From assembly GCF_032337135.1 (NCBI RefSeq), contig NZ_JAVXZZ010000002.1, positions 62,001 to 126,000 of the forward strand: DNA of 64,000 nt, read 5' to 3'. This stretch comes from Allorhodoferax sp032337135 (GTDB taxonomy: Bacteria; Pseudomonadota; Gammaproteobacteria; Burkholderiales; Burkholderiaceae_C). Below the pieces are notes generated by a model that did no database searches, was not told the DNA's origin, and saw only the letters and a program-made list of their open reading frames with translations. The position numbers and the translations under genes were made by a program. This document shows positions 60,730-64,000 of this stretch, piece after piece. Within the stretch, counting starts at the first letter, position 1; each line of letters opens with the position of its first letter.

Positions 60730-62967
60730 TTGCTGGAAGAACTCGAAGGAACCGTGCAGGGACATCGTGACGGACACGGTTTCGTCTCCCCCGACGACGG
60801 CTCTGCCGACATTTACCTGCCCCCCAACGAGATGCGTGCGGTGCTGCACAAGGACCGGGTCAAGGTGCGCATCGTGCGCAGCGACCGCCGGGGCCGCCCC
60901 GAGGGCCGTGTCGTGGAGATCGTCGAGCGTTCGCAGCAGCCCATCATCGGCCGTCTGTTGCAGGAGAGTGGTGTCTGGATCGTGGCACCCGAAGACAAGC
61001 GCTATGGTCAGGATGTGCTGATCCCCAAGGGGGCGGCGCAGATTGCAAAAAGTGGCCAGGTGGTGGTGGTCGAACTGGTGGGGCCGCCCGCGCTGTACAC
61101 CCAGCCGGTGGGCCGCATCAAGGAAGTGCTGGGTGAGGTTGACGACCCGGGCATGGAAATTGAAATTGCGGTGCGCAAGTACAGCGTGCCGCACGAGTTC
61201 TCGCAGCCCTGTCTGGCATTGGCCCGCACACTGCCCGACGCGGTGACGGAAAGCGACATGCAGGGCCGCATCGACCTGCGTGATGTGCCGCTGGTCACGA
61301 TCGACGGTGAAGACGCCCGCGACTTCGACGACGCCGTGTATTGCGAGCCCGCAACGCGGGGGCGTGGTAGGTCTGCCGTCAAGGGATGGCGTTTGCTCGT
61401 GGCGATTGCCGATGTCAGCCACTATGTCCAGAATGGCTCCGCCATCGACATTGATGCGTACGACCGTGCCACCAGCGTGTACTTCCCGCGCCGCGTGATT
61501 CCCATGCTGCCGGAGAAGCTGTCGAACGGACTGTGTTCGCTCAATCCGGAAGTCGAGCGCCTGTGCATGGTATGCGACATGTTCGTGAGCCAGGCCGGAG
61601 AAGTGCTGGCCTACCAGTTCTACCCCGCCGTGATGTGGAGCCATGCCCGCTTCACCTACAACGAGGTGGCTGCGATCCTGGCCAACACCAAGGGGCCTGA
61701 GGCGCTCAAGCGCGGCAAGGACAGGGTGGACAACCTGCTGAACCTGTTGGGTGTCTACGAGTCGCTGGCCCAGGCTCGCGCACAGCGTGGCGCGGTGGAT
61801 TTCGAGACCACCGAGACACAGATCGTTTGCGACGACAACGGCCGCATCGAGAAGATCATTCCGCGCACCCGCAATGTGGCACACCGCGTCATTGAGGAAG
61901 CCATGCTGGCTGCCAATGTGTGCAGTGCCGACTTCATCGCTGCGGGCAAGCAGTTCGGCCTGTACCGTGTGCACGAAGGTCCTACCCCAGAGAAGATCGA
62001 AGTGCTGCGCAACTACCTGCGTGCCACGGGCGTGGGCATGACGATCAGCGACGAACCCAGCCCGGGTGAGTTCCAGGCCATTGCCAACGCCACCAAGGAA
62101 CGGCCGGATGCGCAGCAGATCCATTCCATGCTGCTGCGCTCTATGCAGCAGGCGATCTACACCCCCATCAACAGTGGTCACTTTGGGCTGGCTTTTGAAG
62201 GCTATACCCACTTCACCAGCCCTATCCGTCGGTACCCGGACCTGCTGGTGCACCGGGTCATCAAGGCGATCCTGAACGGGACCAAGTACCACCTGCCGAC
62301 GCTGCCGATCCCTGGCGAGGCCCACGCCAAGTTGGCGCGGCGCCTGGAAAAATCCAATGCGGCCAAGGGTGAGGCTGCAAGCAAACCCAAGAAGAGCAGT
62401 GGCGAGATGATGGGCTGGCAGGCAGCCGGCCTGCATTGCAGCGCCAACGAGCGCCGGGCGGACGAGGCCAGCCGCGATGTGGAGGCCTGGCTCAAGTGCA
62501 AGTACATGCACCAGCATTTGGGCGAAGAGTTCTCGGGCGTGGTCAGCTCTGTCACCAGCTTTGGTTTGTTCGTCACGCTCGACGCCTTGTTCGTCGAAGG
62601 CCTGGTGCACATCACCGAACTCGGTGGCGAGTACTACCGCTTTGACGAGGCACGCCAGGAACTGCGCGGTGAGCGCTCCGGCATGCGTTATGCGATTGGC
62701 ACCCGTGTCAACGTGCAGGTCAGCCGGGTCGACCTGGATGGCCGACGCATTGACTTCCGTCTGGTCAATGACGACTTCGGGCAGGGCGCACGGCCGGTTG
62801 CGGACAAGTCTGGTGGTGACGAACGACAGCGCGAGCGCAGGGTGTTCAAGGGCAGTGCGCCCGAGGCGAAAGCCGCACAGCAACCTGCCAGGCGCCATGG
62901 CCGCGACGTACGTTCCGCCAAGCCACGACCAGAGCACGGCAAGCGCAACAGCCGCAAGCGCAAATAG
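60730..62967 (+). CDS. rnr: Ribonuclease R
   Basis: 745 residues if TTG 60730 is used. A 3'-5' exoribonuclease that degrades structured RNA. Cold-shock domain (GTVQGHRDGHGFV near residues 6-18), RNB catalytic domain with TIDGEDARDFDDAVYC, and an S1 domain (SGVVSSVTSFGLFVTLDAL) precede a basic tail rich in K/R. The start is uncertain: no ATG lies in frame after the tRNA-Leu gene; an AUC at 60703 has the best-placed ribosome-binding site and would add MKKNSQTSA. Confidence 0.92.
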   Translation: MLEELEGTVQGHRDGHGFVSPDDGSADIYLPPNEMRAVLHKDRVKVRIVRSDRRGRPEGRVVEIVERSQQPIIGRLLQESGVWIVAPEDKRYGQDVLIPKGAAQIAKSGQVVVVELVGPPALYTQPVGRIKEVLGEVDDPGMEIEIAVRKYSVPHEFSQPCLALARTLPDAVTESDMQGRIDLRDVPLVTIDGEDARDFDDAVYCEPATRGRGRSAVKGWRLLVAIADVSHYVQNGSAIDIDAYDRATSVYFPRRVIPMLPEKLSNGLCSLNPEVERLCMVCDMFVSQAGEVLAYQFYPAVMWSHARFTYNEVAAILANTKGPEALKRGKDRVDNLLNLLGVYESLAQARAQRGAVDFETTETQIVCDDNGRIEKIIPRTRNVAHRVIEEAMLAANVCSADFIAAGKQFGLYRVHEGPTPEKIEVLRNYLRATGVGMTISDEPSPGEFQAIANATKERPDAQQIHSMLLRSMQQAIYTPINSGHFGLAFEGYTHFTSPIRRYPDLLVHRVIKAILNGTKYHLPTLPIPGEAHAKLARRLEKSNAAKGEAASKPKKSSGEMMGWQAAGLHCSANERRADEASRDVEAWLKCKYMHQHLGEEFSGVVSSVTSFGLFVTLDALFVEGLVHITELGGEYYRFDEARQELRGERSGMRYAIGTRVNVQVSRVDLDGRRIDFRLVNDDFGQGARPVADKSGGDERQRERRVFKGSAPEAKAAQQPARRHGRDVRSAKPRPEHGKRNSRKRK

Positions 62968-63009
62968 GCCATTCGGCGCGACTTCCCCTTTTCGGGAAGA
63001 GCGCCGCGC

Positions 63010-64000
63010 TCAGTGCCGGTTCAAGAGGCCGGAGGCGGGGCGCACGGGTGCCGTGAACCCCTCATCCTGGCCGGCCAATCCGTGCTGATAGACCGCGCAG
63101 GCCGCTGCATCCCACGCGGACTGCCCGGCCGCCAGACCGGCGCCAACCATGCCGGCAAGTACATCACCGCTGCCCGCAGTCGCCAACCGAGCATTGCCCG
63201 TGGGGTTGATTGTGGGCGTGCTGTCTGGGGCGGCCAGCACGGTACCAGAACCCTTGAGCACGACGCAGGCCTGGAATTTGTCGGCCAAAGCCTGCGCCGC
63301 ATGCAGGCGATCGCCTTGTACGGCGGCCGCAGTGGTGCCCAGCAGACGTGCCGCTTCCAGGGGGTGGGGCGTGAGCACGGTAGGCTTCGCCATGGAGCGT
63401 GATCGCAGCAGGGGCTCCAGCGTCGGTGTTTCCGCTACCGCATTGAGGGCATCTGCGTCGAGCACCAGGCGCGCGCTGTCCTGCAGCAGGGCGGGCAGCC
63501 ACTCTACCAACCGACCGCCGCCGCCGCATCCCGCCACTACGGTGAGCTGCTGCCAGTGGAGCTTGTGCGGCGAACGAAACATCAGTTCGGGCTGCTGGTC
63601 ATCGAAGCGGGGCGCCTTCGGATCGAGGGCAGCGACATACACGCGGCCGGCACCGCTGAGCAGGGCAGCACGTGCCGACAACAGTACGGCGCCCAACATG
63701 CCTTCATCACCACCGACCACCGCGACATCGCCGAAGCTGCCCTTGTGGCTGGCATGTGCCCGCGGCCTGGGCGCTGGTCGTGGATTCAACTGCGCCATCG
63801 GGGATGCGATGGGTGCCACCCCCAGCGTGTCGAGCCATAGGTCGCCGCACGTGTCGCGTCCCTGGTTCGTGAACAGGCCGGGCTTGAGTCCGAGAAACGT
63901 CAAGGTGGCGTGGGCGTGTACCGTGCCCGGTTGGGCGCTGCCGGTATCGGTGTCGAGCCCGCTGGGGCAATCGACGGCGATGATGGGCGTGCCACTGGCG
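63010..64000 (-). CDS. nnr: Bifunctional NAD(P)HX epimerase/dehydratase, C-terminal part
   Basis: Partial; the gene runs off the right edge and about 330 residues are visible. It repairs hydrated NAD(P)H. The first visible part, IIAVDCPSGLDTDTG, is the end of the YjeF-type epimerase domain. The kinase-like dehydratase domain follows, with SHKGSFGDVAVVGG, LTPHPLEAARLLG, VVLKGSGTVLA and the ATP/ADP-binding NARLATAGSGDVLAGM. It converges on rnr. Confidence 0.95.
   Translation of the reverse strand, partial: ASGTPIIAVDCPSGLDTDTGSAQPGTVHAHATLTFLGLKPGLFTNQGRDTCGDLWLDTLGVAPIASPMAQLNPRPAPRPRAHASHKGSFGDVAVVGGDEGMLGAVLLSARAALLSGAGRVYVAALDPKAPRFDDQQPELMFRSPHKLHWQQLTVVAGCGGGGRLVEWLPALLQDSARLVLDADALNAVAETPTLEPLLRSRSMAKPTVLTPHPLEAARLLGTTAAAVQGDRLHAAQALADKFQACVVLKGSGTVLAAPDSTPTINPTGNARLATAGSGDVLAGMVGAGLAAGQSAWDAAACAVYQHGLAGQDEGFTAPVRPASGLLNRH

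Noticed and set aside
62968..63009. CTTCCC/GGGAAG hairpin between rnr and nnr
   Set aside because: Stem of six pairs without T or A run; too weak to call a terminator.

Overview
The window reads as a stretch of chromosome from a high-GC betaproteobacterium, most likely of the family Comamonadaceae. The grounds are gene order (fabF, degP/mucD, lepA, lepB, DUF4845 gene, rnc, era, recO, pdxJ, acpS), the glnA-ntrB-ntrC block, a phaR regulator, a wax ester synthase and a family of short dispersed repeats I associate with that group. No genus can be fixed from the sequence alone. There is no phage, insertion sequence, integrase, rRNA or CRISPR array; almost everything is ordinary single-copy chromosomal content.

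Layout. 1-9556 (+): tail of fabF, a YgfX-like membrane protein, a periplasmic DegP/MucD protease, then a tightly packed translation/secretion/RNA-processing operon (lepA, lepB, DUF4845 gene, rnc, era) followed by recO, pdxJ and acpS. 9576-10571 (-): an orphan receiver-DUF3369 regulator. 10678-18987 (+): an rsuA-type pseudouridine synthase, an EI24 membrane protein, a CinA-N/MoaB-like protein, glnA with sigma-54/NtrC control sites, a small secreted protein, ntrB, ntrC and a double GNAT acetyltransferase. 19033-25311 (-): RND efflux pump, xthA and a LysR regulator, which is divergent from a lipoprotein alkyl sulfatase (25413, +). 27483-30477 (+): two secreted chalcone-isomerase-like proteins and a wax ester synthase/DGAT. 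30543-41430 (-): DUF4337 protein, folA, a solute-binding protein, EamA transporter, thyA, a sensor kinase overlapping a GlpV-like glycerol-binding-protein gene, another EamA, ogt and an Ada/AlkA fusion. 41553-45369 (+): phosphomannomutase, waaC and waaA for lipopolysaccharide core. 45421-46292: a small lower-GC patch with a likely broken gene. 46293-53872 (-): dadA-like oxidase and ltaE-gcvP-gcvH-gcvT, each transcription unit led by a tandem glycine riboswitch. 53947-58182: acyltransferase, ETF-ubiquinone oxidoreductase and two short-chain dehydrogenases behind palindromic operators. 58308-64000: tRNA-Val, phaR, rimO, two tRNA-Leu(CAG), rnr and the partial nnr.

How parts work together. Nitrogen: glnA carries an NtrC enhancer and a -24/-12 promoter just upstream of the ntrB-ntrC pair that would drive it. 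Glycine: threonine aldolase makes glycine, GcvTHP splits it and the DadA-like enzyme may oxidise it, all apparently sensed by glycine riboswitches. Lipid and acyl-CoA: ETF-QO, two SDRs, PhaR, WS/DGAT and alkyl sulfatase point to fatty acid use and storage.

The most unusual signals are: (1) a roughly 57-bp dispersed repeat found in at least eight places, always in the same orientation, four of them inside the open frames of waaC, waaA, gcvT and (degenerate) gcvP, and others supplying stop and start codons at gene borders; (2) a second repeat-like block that encodes the amino terminus of WaaC; (3) a GlpV-like binding protein translationally coupled to a histidine kinase with no transporter genes nearby; (4) a DadA-like gene under its own tandem glycine riboswitch; (5) an rnr gene whose best-placed initiation codon would be AUC.
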